Shown: one piece after another, positions 1-6,240 of the stretch
How the letters are laid out: every line of letters begins with the position of its first letter
How positions within the stretch are numbered: position 1 is the first letter of the stretch
Origin: Flavobacterium psychrophilum
GTDB taxonomy: Bacteria; Bacteroidota; Bacteroidia; Flavobacteriales; Flavobacteriaceae
Length of the DNA stretch: 6,707 bases
Direction of reading: 5' to 3'
Assembly: GCA_020720185.1 (NCBI GenBank)
Contig: DYPB01000103.1
Location: forward strand, 1 to 6,707
Made by a program: the position numbers and the translations under genes
The notes under the pieces: generated by a model
What the model was told of the DNA's origin: nothing
What the model saw: the letters and a program-made list of their open reading frames with translations, nothing else
Database searches by the model: none

Positions 1-259
1 AGATAGAAACCACCAGTAAAGGAATTGTTCATCAATTTAATTATGACAATAAAAAGGTTCTACTGGTAATTTTGTGAAAAGACTATTTTTGCAAAATGAA
101 ATCAGATATTAAAGAAGTTTTAGAAAAGATATTATTGCCGTTCAGGCTGGTTGGAAATTAGACAGAATAGATTTAGACGAATCGAATTTAGAGGTTCAAG
201 TTTATCTGAATTACAATTTAAAAAACTATTAGAACCATTAATTCAATACATTTTTATTT
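1..259 (+). other. Left flank without an intact gene; possible decayed gene on the plus strand
   Basis: No complete gene is visible on either strand. On the plus strand one frame is open from position 3 to 161 except for a TGA at 75-77. A second frame is open from 113 to 232 (it includes the residues DIIAVQAGWKLDRIDLDESN). A third is open from 124 to 285, where it overlaps the 3' end of the dehydrogenase gene. The overlapping open pieces would fit a gene broken by small insertions or deletions and a stop, but in A+T-rich DNA such short frames also arise by chance. None has a convincing start, and I recognise no family. The minus strand is full of stops. No G+C-rich terminator hairpin is seen after the dehydrogenase stop at 260. 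Confidence 0.25.
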
Positions 260-1651
260 CTAATTTCCAATGGCTTGATAAATAAATCCTATGTTTTCTA
301 ATTTATTTTTATCCAATAAATTTCTACCATCGAAGATGAAAGCGGGTTTTTGCATATTATCATAAATTTCTTGCCAATCATAATTTTTAAACTCATCCCA
401 CTCTGTCAAAACAGCAATGGCGTGAGCGTTTTTGCAAACATCTATTGCATTATCAAAACAATTGATGTGTTTTTTATTTGTTTCTGAACTTCTTGATTCT
501 AAATAATCTAAATCTGAAAGAATTTGTTTTTCAGAAACTTTTGGATCAAAAACTGCAATATTTGCTTGTTCAAAAATCAAATCATCTGCTACATAAATAG
601 CGGCTGATTCTCTGGTATCATTAGTATCTTTTTTGAAAGCCCAACCGAGAAATGCTATTTTTTTATCGGCAACTGTATTGTAAAGTGTTTTTACAATGTT
701 TTTTGCAAATCGTCTTTTTTGATGATCATTCATAATAATTACCTGTTCCCAGTAATCAGCAACTTCGTTTAGTCCGTAAGATTTTGCGATATAAACCAAA
801 TTTAAGATATCTTTTTGAAAACAAGAACCTCCAAAACCTACCGATGCTTTTAGAAATTTTGATCCTATTCTACTATCCATTCCAATAGCTCGAGCTACTT
901 CGGATACATTTGCTCCTGTTTTTTCACACAATTCTGACAGCGCATTTATTGATGAAACTCTTTGTGCCAAGAAAGCATTTGCTGTTAATTTTGACAATTC
1001 CGAACTCCATAAATTGGTTGTTAAGATTCTATCTTTTGGCACCCAGTTTGAATAGATTTCGACTAATGAGTTGATGGCTTTTTGTCCTTCTGTAGTTTCT
1101 ACACCTCCAATTAACACTCGGTCTGGCATTAATAAATCTTCTACTGCCGTTCCTTCAGCAAGAAATTCTGGATTCGATAAAATTTGAAATTGTACACCAT
1201 TGCCTGTATTATCTAAAATGCTTTTTATGGCTTCGGCAGTTCTTACTGGTAAAGTTGATTTTTCAACAACAATCTTGTCATCTTTTGCAACCATAGCTAT
1301 TTGTCTGGCACACAGCTCAATATATTTTAAATCGGCTGCCATTCCTTTACCTAAACCGTAGGTTTTTGTAGGTGTATTTACCGAGATAAATATCATTTGT
1401 GCTTCGTCAATGGCTTTTTCTACTTCTGTTGAGAAAAATAAATTTCTGCCTCTGGCTTCTCCAACAATTTCTGCTAATCCTGGTTCATATATCGGAATAT
1501 TATTTACAGTTGCATCGTTCCAAGCCGCAATTCGAGTTTCGTTTAAATCGACTACAGTTACTTGAATGTGTGGACATTTTTGAGCAATAACTGCCATTGT
1601 TGGTCCGCCTACATAACCTGCACCTATGCAGCATATTTTTGTAATTGTCAT
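260..1651 (-). CDS. ugd: UDP-glucose 6-dehydrogenase
   Basis: This cytosolic enzyme oxidises UDP-glucose twice with NAD+ to UDP-glucuronate, a precursor of acidic surface polysaccharides. The 463-residue protein has an N-terminal Rossmann fold with GAGYVGG (10-16), the NTPT segment (92-95), EKST (130-133), the substrate loop NPEFLAEG (160-167), the conserved Lys221 and Asn225, and the active-site block [10 protein letters not shown] with nucleophile Cys277 and Asp281. A C-terminal UDP-binding domain carries [11 protein letters not shown] (339-349) and FDGR (440-443). All expected catalytic residues are present. From memory, the sequence is much closer to animal UGDH (human Cys276, Lys220, Asn224) than to E. 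coli Ugd, and it lacks the animal C-terminal tail. WbpO/TviB-type UDP-HexNAc dehydrogenases often pair with WbpP-like epimerases, but motifs and length argue against that here. The start at 1651 places the Rossmann motif at the usual distance; the leader is A/T-rich with no Shine-Dalgarno. It lies 94 nt downstream of the epimerase gene with no promoter seen between, so read-through transcription is likely. Confidence 0.96.
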   Translation of the reverse strand: MTITKICCIGAGYVGGPTMAVIAQKCPHIQVTVVDLNETRIAAWNDATVNNIPIYEPGLAEIVGEARGRNLFFSTEVEKAIDEAQMIFISVNTPTKTYGLGKGMAADLKYIELCARQIAMVAKDDKIVVEKSTLPVRTAEAIKSILDNTGNGVQFQILSNPEFLAEGTAVEDLLMPDRVLIGGVETTEGQKAINSLVEIYSNWVPKDRILTTNLWSSELSKLTANAFLAQRVSSINALSELCEKTGANVSEVARAIGMDSRIGSKFLKASVGFGGSCFQKDILNLVYIAKSYGLNEVADYWEQVIIMNDHQKRRFAKNIVKTLYNTVADKKIAFLGWAFKKDTNDTRESAAIYVADDLIFEQANIAVFDPKVSEKQILSDLDYLESRSSETNKKHINCFDNAIDVCKNAHAIAVLTEWDEFKNYDWQEIYDNMQKPAFIFDGRNLLDKNKLENIGFIYQAIGN

Positions 1652-1665
1652 TTTAAAAAGTTGTT

Positions 1666-1693
1666 GATTATCAGTTTTTGATTGTCAGTTTTA
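1666..1693. repeat. Two tandem 14-nt repeats in the epimerase-ugd gap
   Basis: GATTATCAGTTTTT (1666-1679) is followed directly by GATTGTCAGTTTTA (1680-1693), matching at 12 of 14 positions. The pair lies 15-42 nt upstream of the ugd start, inside the 94-nt gap between the two genes. TCAGTT (1685-1690) could also pair with AACTGA (1703-1708), a weak 6-bp stem with a 12-nt loop. No function can be read from this. It may be a chance duplication, or it may affect expression of ugd relative to the upstream genes. Confidence 0.5.
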
Positions 1694-1745
1694 ACTTCCT
1701 TGAACTGAAAAGATTATCTAATTAGTTAAATTTATTTTCTTTATA

Positions 1746-2729
1746 TTACTTTAAATGTTCCCAATACCATTTCACGGCTTCTTTTAAGCCTTTTTTAATG
1801 TCAAATTGTGGATTGTAATTCAATAATTGTTTTGCTTTATCAATACTTGCCAAGGAATGCGGAATATCTCCTGCTCTATTTGGACCGTAAATAATTTCGA
1901 CATTGGCGATTTTTGGGTCAAATTCTGATAAATATTCTTTTAGATATTGAACTAGATCATTTAGCGTATTTCTATCTCCGAAAGCGGTGTTGAAAACCGT
2001 GTTTATTGCTTCTGGGTTTGTTGTATTCATTGCTAATTCATTCATTTGTATTACATTATCAATGTATGTAAAGTCTCTTGAAAAATTACCATCTCCATTA
2101 ATTATTGGGCTTTGATGTTGCATCAACTGCATTACAAATTTTGGAATTACGGCCGCATAGGCTCCGTTAGGGTCTTGTTTGCGTCCAAAAACATTAAAAT
2201 ATCGTAAACCAATAGTTTCTAATCCATAACTCTTCCCAAAAATTTCGGCATATAATTCATTTACATATTTTGTAATCGCATAAGGTGAAAGCGGTTTGCC
2301 TATAATATGTTCTACTTTTGGTAAATTTTCCGAGTCACCATAGGTTGAGGAGCTTGCTGCGTATATAAATCTTTTTACATCTGCCTCTCGACTGGCAACC
2401 AACATATTTAAAAATCCAGATACATTGACATCATTGGTTGTTATTGGGTCGTTTATTGACCTTGGCACTGAACCCAATGCGGCCTGGTGGAGAACAAAAT
2501 CAACATTGGCAACAGCCTTATTACAATCGTCAATATTTCTAATGTCGCCTTCTATTAATTTAAAATTTTCATTTTTTAAACATTCGTTCAAATTATGTTT
2601 ATGCCCAGTTGAAAAATTATCTAAACAGATTACTTTGTGGTTTTTTGATAAAAAATGTTCGCATAAATTACTGCCAATAAAACCAGCACCTCCAGTAATT
2701 AATAAGGTATGTATTCTATTATTGATCAT
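1746..2729 (-). CDS. wbpP: UDP-N-acetylglucosamine 4-epimerase (WbpP type)
   Basis: This cytosolic, NAD+-dependent short-chain dehydrogenase/reductase of the extended GalE-like class probably interconverts UDP-GlcNAc and UDP-GalNAc. Its product would feed assembly of a polysaccharide repeat unit. The 327-residue protein has the Rossmann signature TGGAGFIGSN (12-21, GxxGxxG at 13/16/19), GDIRN (61-65), the catalytic serine block AASSSTYGD (124-132), and YxxxK at Tyr150 and Lys154 within SPYAITKYVNELY. LRYFNVFGRKQDPNGAYAAV (175-194) and NGDGNFSRDFTYIDN (211-225) closely follow, as I recall them, the Pseudomonas WbpP / Vi-antigen TviC family. Ser292 in the segment GDIPHS appears to sit at the position of WbpP Ser306, where a small residue admits N-acetylated sugars; E. 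coli GalE has Tyr there. The start at 2729 is 10 nt after the wzc stop, indicating translational proximity in one operon. Substrate preference (acetylated sugar, or its uronate form as in TviC) cannot be fixed from sequence alone. Confidence 0.88.
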   Translation of the reverse strand: MINNRIHTLLITGGAGFIGSNLCEHFLSKNHKVICLDNFSTGHKHNLNECLKNENFKLIEGDIRNIDDCNKAVANVDFVLHQAALGSVPRSINDPITTNDVNVSGFLNMLVASREADVKRFIYAASSSTYGDSENLPKVEHIIGKPLSPYAITKYVNELYAEIFGKSYGLETIGLRYFNVFGRKQDPNGAYAAVIPKFVMQLMQHQSPIINGDGNFSRDFTYIDNVIQMNELAMNTTNPEAINTVFNTAFGDRNTLNDLVQYLKEYLSEFDPKIANVEIIYGPNRAGDIPHSLASIDKAKQLLNYNPQFDIKKGLKEAVKWYWEHLK

Positions 2730-2739
2730 CGTAAGCTAT

Positions 2740-5190
2740 TTATTTTTTAGTTGTTTTTTGTAAAAATCTCTGGAAGATATTTTGTTTTTTATCCACTTCA
2801 TGATAACCTGCCGAGTAGTCTCCATAGCCGTAACCGTAACCATATCCATAGCCATAACGAGCCTTGTTTTCAAAACCATTTACAATTATACTGATGTTGT
2901 TTAGTTCTCCTCTTTGCTCAATATTATTCAAACGGCTAATCATGTCTCGTTTGGTGTAATTCTGACGAATAACATATAGTGTAACATCGCAGAGATGTGC
3001 TAATTCTAATGAATCTGTAACGAGTCCAACAGGTGGTGTGTCAAGAATAATGTAATCATACCTTGATTTTAAATTTGTAATCAAATCTACCAGTGCTTCG
3101 CTCATAATCATTTCTGATGGGTTTGGCGGTATTGGTCCAGAGGTAATTATATCTAAATTTGGTATTTTGGTTTTTATAATAACTTCATCAATCGTCTTTT
3201 CTCCAACTACATAATTTACAACACCTAAATCATTAGAAACACCAAAGTCTTCAAAGATTTTTGGTTTACGCAAATCAAGACCAACAATTATAGTCTTTTT
3301 ATTGCTTAATGCAAATACGGTTGCTATGTTTAGTGAGCAAAATGTTTTTCCTTCCCCACCGACTGATGAGGTTATCATTAGTGTTTTTGCTCCTTGAATA
3401 TTTTGTTTTTTATAAATAAACTGTAATGACGAACGGATGGATCTAAAAGCTTCTGATATTGGAGATTTTGGTTTTTCAAAAACAGCTAAATTTGATTTAG
3501 AGTTCTTTTTTCCAATAACTCCTATTAGTGGTATTTTTGTCAAACGAGCAATATCATCAATACTTTGAATTGCTGTATTGACAAAGAAAATTATTGAAAT
3601 GATTAATAACGGAATGAAAATTCCGAGCAAAAATGCCATTACATAATTTAAATCTTGCCGAGAGCCTATTAATCCGTCACCTGTATCTTTTGCTTGATCT
3701 AAAAAGTGAATATCTGATAGGTTTGCAGCTTTTACAATTTCGGCTTCACTTTTTTTAGCTAAGAAATTGTTATAAACACCTTCGTTTAGCAATAATTTTC
3801 TTTGAATTTTGGCATATTTTTGCTGCTCTTGTGGCAATTGACGAATTTTTCCGTCTGCTTGATTTATTTTTGCAGCAATCATATTCATATCATAATTCAT
3901 TGAATTACGAAAAGAATTTATATTTTCTAAAAGCACATTTTTATATCCATTTATCTCATTATCAATATCTTCATAGAGTTTTTGATTTTTGATGGTATAT
4001 GGCATTTGCGACCGTTGAATAGATAATGATATTAATTTTGAAGTATTTATCAAGATATTCGGATCTTCAATACCTGCTACAGATGGTGCTGGTAATCGTG
4101 AAAAATCATTGTTGGTTTTTAGATAATTCTTCAAAGAATTACAGTAATTTATTTTTCTGTCTATTATATCTCTCTCTAAATCAAGTCTTTGCAGTTCTTC
4201 CGAAAAATTTTTTCCGCCAGCTTCAATATCTATAATATTAGTTCCTGACTGAAATTTTTCCAAATCATTACTTGATAATTTTAATTCCTTATCGGTTTTT
4301 AATAATGTGCTATCAATAAATTTTATGGTGTTGGTTGCAAATAAATTTTTCCTGTCTAATTCATTTTTTATCAGCGTATTAACGGTTTCGTTTAGATAAT
4401 CTACAAGTCGTGCTTTGTTTGTACCTTCTAAAGAGAGGTTTAAAATAGACCCTGCTTCTTTATCAACAACTATTTTTAATGCTTGATAAATTCCAACGGT
4501 TTTATAAAATTCATTAAAACGAATAATAAATTCTTCACCAGTATAATTGTTTTTAGAATTGTTTTTTATTTCTAATTTAAAATTCAAAAAAGGCAACAAT
4601 ACCTGTTCTCCTACTGTGTATTTTTTTTCGAAAATTTCAGTGCCGATATTTGTGGTTTCAATATTGTTATTGGAATAATTAAATAAATTAACTTTATTGT
4701 CTTCAAATTCAATTTTTAGATTGTATCGATTGGGGCTTAAAAATTTTATTTTAATATTATGATTTAATAATTGCCCTCTGTTTTTATCAATATTTACATA
4801 AAATGGAACTGTTCCATATACATCGGTATTAAAGTATTTGTCTTCTTTTAGATAGTCAATATAATATTGTAATTTATTAACAACCTGTTCGTTATGGGTT
4901 CTTGATTTTAGTTTTAATGAAATAGATTGCACTTGGTCTGATGTGCCTCCCCAATTAAAAACCAAACTAGTATTTGCTGTAAAAAAGGGATTGTTTTCCT
5001 CTTTCATTGTTATGCTTGTATTAACGGCATAAAGTTTTTGTTCACGAATATTTATTTGATAGGCAATAAAAAATGAAATTGCCAAGAATACTAAAAATAA
5101 CTTCCAATAACTTCCAATTTTGATTAAATATCCTTTAAAATCAAAATTTATTTGGTTTTCTGAAAAAGAAAAATCTTTTATGTCAAGCAT
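2740..5190 (-). CDS. wzc: Wzc-type polysaccharide co-polymerase and tyrosine autokinase
   Basis: This inner-membrane BY-kinase works with Wza and the Wzy polymerase to set chain length and drive export of capsule or exopolysaccharide. The 816 residues contain a short cytosolic N-terminus, TM1 (about 31-47), a long periplasmic Wzz-like region with predicted helical/coiled-coil stretches (about 290-345 and 405-490), a GNVR-like segment (about 445-510), TM2 (about 516-537) and a cytosolic kinase. The kinase shows the oligomerisation motif ExxRxxR (Glu580, Arg583, Arg586), Walker A SSVGGEGKT (608-616, Lys615), a Walker A' segment IIVGLDLRKP (634-643) with Gly637 where the first Asp of DxD is expected, and Walker B ILDTPP (715-720, Asp717). 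The tail has eight tyrosines between 779 and 796, six of them in a perfect (Tyr-Gly)6 run, the expected autophosphorylation cluster. The fused kinase is the proteobacterial/Bacteroidota layout, unlike the split CapA/CapB of Gram-positives. The start at 5190 lies 6 nt after the wza stop, with no wzb phosphatase gene between. Confidence 0.95.
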   Translation of the reverse strand: MLDIKDFSFSENQINFDFKGYLIKIGSYWKLFLVFLAISFFIAYQINIREQKLYAVNTSITMKEENNPFFTANTSLVFNWGGTSDQVQSISLKLKSRTHNEQVVNKLQYYIDYLKEDKYFNTDVYGTVPFYVNIDKNRGQLLNHNIKIKFLSPNRYNLKIEFEDNKVNLFNYSNNNIETTNIGTEIFEKKYTVGEQVLLPFLNFKLEIKNNSKNNYTGEEFIIRFNEFYKTVGIYQALKIVVDKEAGSILNLSLEGTNKARLVDYLNETVNTLIKNELDRKNLFATNTIKFIDSTLLKTDKELKLSSNDLEKFQSGTNIIDIEAGGKNFSEELQRLDLERDIIDRKINYCNSLKNYLKTNNDFSRLPAPSVAGIEDPNILINTSKLISLSIQRSQMPYTIKNQKLYEDIDNEINGYKNVLLENINSFRNSMNYDMNMIAAKINQADGKIRQLPQEQQKYAKIQRKLLLNEGVYNNFLAKKSEAEIVKAANLSDIHFLDQAKDTGDGLIGSRQDLNYVMAFLLGIFIPLLIISIIFFVNTAIQSIDDIARLTKIPLIGVIGKKNSKSNLAVFEKPKSPISEAFRSIRSSLQFIYKKQNIQGAKTLMITSSVGGEGKTFCSLNIATVFALSNKKTIIVGLDLRKPKIFEDFGVSNDLGVVNYVVGEKTIDEVIIKTKIPNLDIITSGPIPPNPSEMIMSEALVDLITNLKSRYDYIILDTPPVGLVTDSLELAHLCDVTLYVIRQNYTKRDMISRLNNIEQRGELNNISIIVNGFENKARYGYGYGYGYGYGDYSAGYHEVDKKQNIFQRFLQKTTKK
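2803..2856 (-). repeat. (Tyr-Gly)6 tyrosine cluster at the Wzc C-terminus
   Basis: This part of wzc encodes residues 779-796. Six consecutive Tyr-Gly pairs (2821-2856) are followed by Asp-Tyr-Ser-Ala-Gly-Tyr. The Tyr codons are TAT,TAT,TAT,TAC,TAC,TAT and the Gly codons GGC,GGA,GGT,GGT,GGC,GGA. The hexanucleotide unit is therefore no longer identical between copies although the dipeptide is perfect. Wzc proteins normally end in a tyrosine-rich tail whose phosphorylation level controls octamer assembly, so this is the presumed autophosphorylation tail. Confidence 0.9.
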
Positions 5191-5196
5191 TTTATA

Positions 5197-5988
5197 TTAT
5201 TTTTTAATAAGTAAATAAGTTGTTGTTATTAATGATAATAACGTGATAATTGTTGATAAGGATTCTATCCCTGTTTTTCCTGTTCCCCATGTTTTCTGTT
5301 TTAAAGGTTTTATATAAATATAATCATTGGGTTGTAAATAATAGTATGGTGATTGTAAAGCAGTTATCTTTGTTAAATCAATAGTATGGGTTTCTACTCC
5401 TTGCGGTAATTTACGCATTACTACTACATTTTTTCTATCTCCTGTTACATTTATATCTCCACAATTTGCTACTGCCTCAAGTATATTTACTCTTTCTTGA
5501 TACAATATTTTTGAACCTGGACTTTGAACTTCGCCATTTACAGTATATCTAAAACCTGCTAATTTTACCGTTACAAAAAGATTTGATGCTTTATTGAAAT
5601 ATTCGGCTAATAGCTTTTCTTCTATTTTAACTCGAATTTCATCGGGAGTAAAACCAAGAACATTTAATTCTCCTAATAATGGTATTCTAATATTTCCATG
5701 ATTACTAACTGTAAAACCATCAAAATATAAAGAGCGTTCGTCTTGTATTGTATTTTGAGTTCCTGTTGATGATTTGAATAATTCTGATAGTTTTGGATCG
5801 CTAGTTTTTATTAAAATGCTTAAAATATCATTAACCTGAACCTTATAAGGTGTTGAATTTGCGGTAGTTACTATTTTGTTTAAATCCGTATTTTCACCAT
5901 TTTGTAAATAAATTAAATCTTTTGTAGGTACGCATGAGGTGTAGATTAGCCCTACGATAAATAAAATATAGATGTGTGTTTTTTCCAT
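5197..5988 (-). CDS. wza: Wza-like polysaccharide export lipoprotein
   Basis: This is an outer-membrane polysaccharide export (OPX) protein expected to form the exit channel for the polymer, engaging Wzc in the periplasm. The 263-residue protein begins with a hydrophobic signal segment (about 6-18) ending in LIYTSC, with Cys19 the probable lipidated residue; Tyr at position -3 is unusual but the rest fits a type II signal. A polysaccharide export domain spans about 44-140: YKVQVNDILSI (48-58), then GNIRIPLLGELNVLGFTPDE (98-117). An SLBB domain follows at about 146-195: FRYTVNGEVQSPG (146-158), ILEAVANCGDI (169-179). LQPNDYIYIKP (218-228) comes next. The protein ends in a hydrophobic helix (about 242-261). 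E. coli Wza is about 379 residues with a second SLBB-type domain and an amphipathic C-terminal helix, so this is a reduced form. The start at 5988 gives a proper signal peptide. A TATCTTTG element lies 22 nt upstream, so this is probably the first gene of the operon. Confidence 0.92.
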   Translation of the reverse strand: MEKTHIYILFIVGLIYTSCVPTKDLIYLQNGENTDLNKIVTTANSTPYKVQVNDILSILIKTSDPKLSELFKSSTGTQNTIQDERSLYFDGFTVSNHGNIRIPLLGELNVLGFTPDEIRVKIEEKLLAEYFNKASNLFVTVKLAGFRYTVNGEVQSPGSKILYQERVNILEAVANCGDINVTGDRKNVVVMRKLPQGVETHTIDLTKITALQSPYYYLQPNDYIYIKPLKQKTWGTGKTGIESLSTIITLLSLITTTYLLIKK

Positions 5989-6010
5989 TTTAAGTTTTAC
6001 TTTAAGGCAA

Positions 6011-6018
6011 CAAAGATA
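6011..6018 (-). promoter_or_regulatory. Probable -7 element of the wza operon promoter
   Basis: Read on the minus strand this is TATCTTTG, an exact fit to the Bacteroidota -7 consensus TAnnTTTG. It ends 22 nt before the wza ATG, so the leader would be only about 15-20 nt, which suits this phylum. No good TTG element is found at the expected 17-23 nt further upstream; that stretch holds the GTAATAAATT direct repeat instead, so the -33 element is weak or activator-dependent. Confidence 0.6.
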
Positions 6019-6026
6019 ATATTTCT

Positions 6027-6048
6027 GTAATAAATTCGGTAATAAATT
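6027..6048. repeat. Direct repeat GTAATAAATT beside the wza promoter
   Basis: GTAATAAATT occurs at 6027-6036 and again, identical at 10 of 10 positions, at 6039-6048, separated by CG. It covers the spacer and -33 zone of the probable wza promoter. That is where an activator or repressor could act, and binding sites with this kind of tandem spacing would lie on roughly the same helix face. The core octamer recurs in the leader of the divergent gene. A regulatory role is inference. Confidence 0.6.
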
Positions 6049-6147
6049 ATCTTTTTTATCTGCTAAAAAAAAGTAGTATCTAAACCATAAAATGAATGTT
6101 TTTTTTTAATAAATAGATGTTTTTTTAATCATTTTATCAAAAAAATA

Positions 6148-6177
6148 TTGTTTTTAAATAATTTGGCTTTATTTTTG
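6148..6177 (+). promoter_or_regulatory. Probable promoter of the Lys/Ala-rich secreted protein gene
   Basis: TTG at 6148-6150 and TATTTTTG at 6170-6177 are separated by 19 nt, matching the Bacteroidota -33/-7 arrangement (TTG, 17-23 nt, TAnnTTTG). Transcription would start near 6182-6185, giving a leader of about 55-60 nt before the ATG at 6241. That leader contains a perfect 9-bp inverted repeat. Confidence 0.65.
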
Positions 6178-6193
6178 TATAATAAATAAAGAT

Positions 6194-6214
6194 GTAATAA
6201 AAAGGTTTTATTAC
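6194..6214 (+). promoter_or_regulatory. Perfect 9-bp inverted repeat in the 5' leader
   Basis: GTAATAAAA (6194-6202) and TTTTATTAC (6206-6214) are exact reverse complements around the 3-nt loop AGG, and TTTT follows at 6215-6218. The element lies between the predicted transcription start and the ATG at 6241. The stem contains only one G:C pair, so it is a poor intrinsic terminator. A DNA operator or a weak RNA hairpin is as likely. Its arms begin with the same GTAATAAA octamer found twice beside the wza promoter. Confidence 0.6.
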
Positions 6215-6240
6215 TTTTATCCTCAATAAATTAAAAAAAT

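Larger units (their letters stand above)
5989..6240. promoter_or_regulatory. Divergent intergenic control region
   Basis: This 252-nt gap separates the leftward wza operon from the rightward Lys/Ala-rich gene and is extremely A+T-rich. It contains one promoter-like element for each direction, a direct repeat and an inverted repeat that share the octamer GTAATAAA, and several homopolymer tracts: A8 at 6065-6072, T9 at 6099-6107 and T7 at 6120-6126. A 7-bp A/T inverted repeat (6052-6058 with 6064-6070, 5-nt loop) lies upstream of the wza promoter and could act like an UP element. I see no RNA gene and no further open reading frame with a plausible start. Confidence 0.75.

Noticed and set aside
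12..67. Inverted repeat ACCAGTA / TACTGGT in the left flank
   Set aside because: Seven bp with a 42-nt loop and no flanking duplication; too weak to call an insertion-sequence end or hairpin.
1399..1590. Short plus-strand open frame inside ugd (another occurs at 4026-4235 inside wzc)
   Set aside because: Both are antisense to well-supported genes, Leu/Phe-rich by reverse translation, and lack start context.
260..1651. WbpO/TviB-type UDP-HexNAc dehydrogenase
   Set aside because: Length (463) and motif wording match the UDP-glucose dehydrogenase family, especially the eukaryote-like clade, at every catalytic block.
1685..1708. Intrinsic terminator between the epimerase and ugd
   Set aside because: The only stem is 6 bp with a 12-nt loop and has no G+C-rich core or proper T tract.
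1746..2729. GalE (UDP-glucose 4-epimerase)
   Set aside because: The blocks around 84-130, 145-160 and 175-194 follow WbpP/TviC, and Ser292 replaces the bulky gatekeeper of E. coli GalE.
2425..2763. A 112-residue open frame on the plus strand
   Set aside because: It lies almost entirely antisense to the 5' part of the epimerase gene, whose motifs are intact; the peptide resembles no family.
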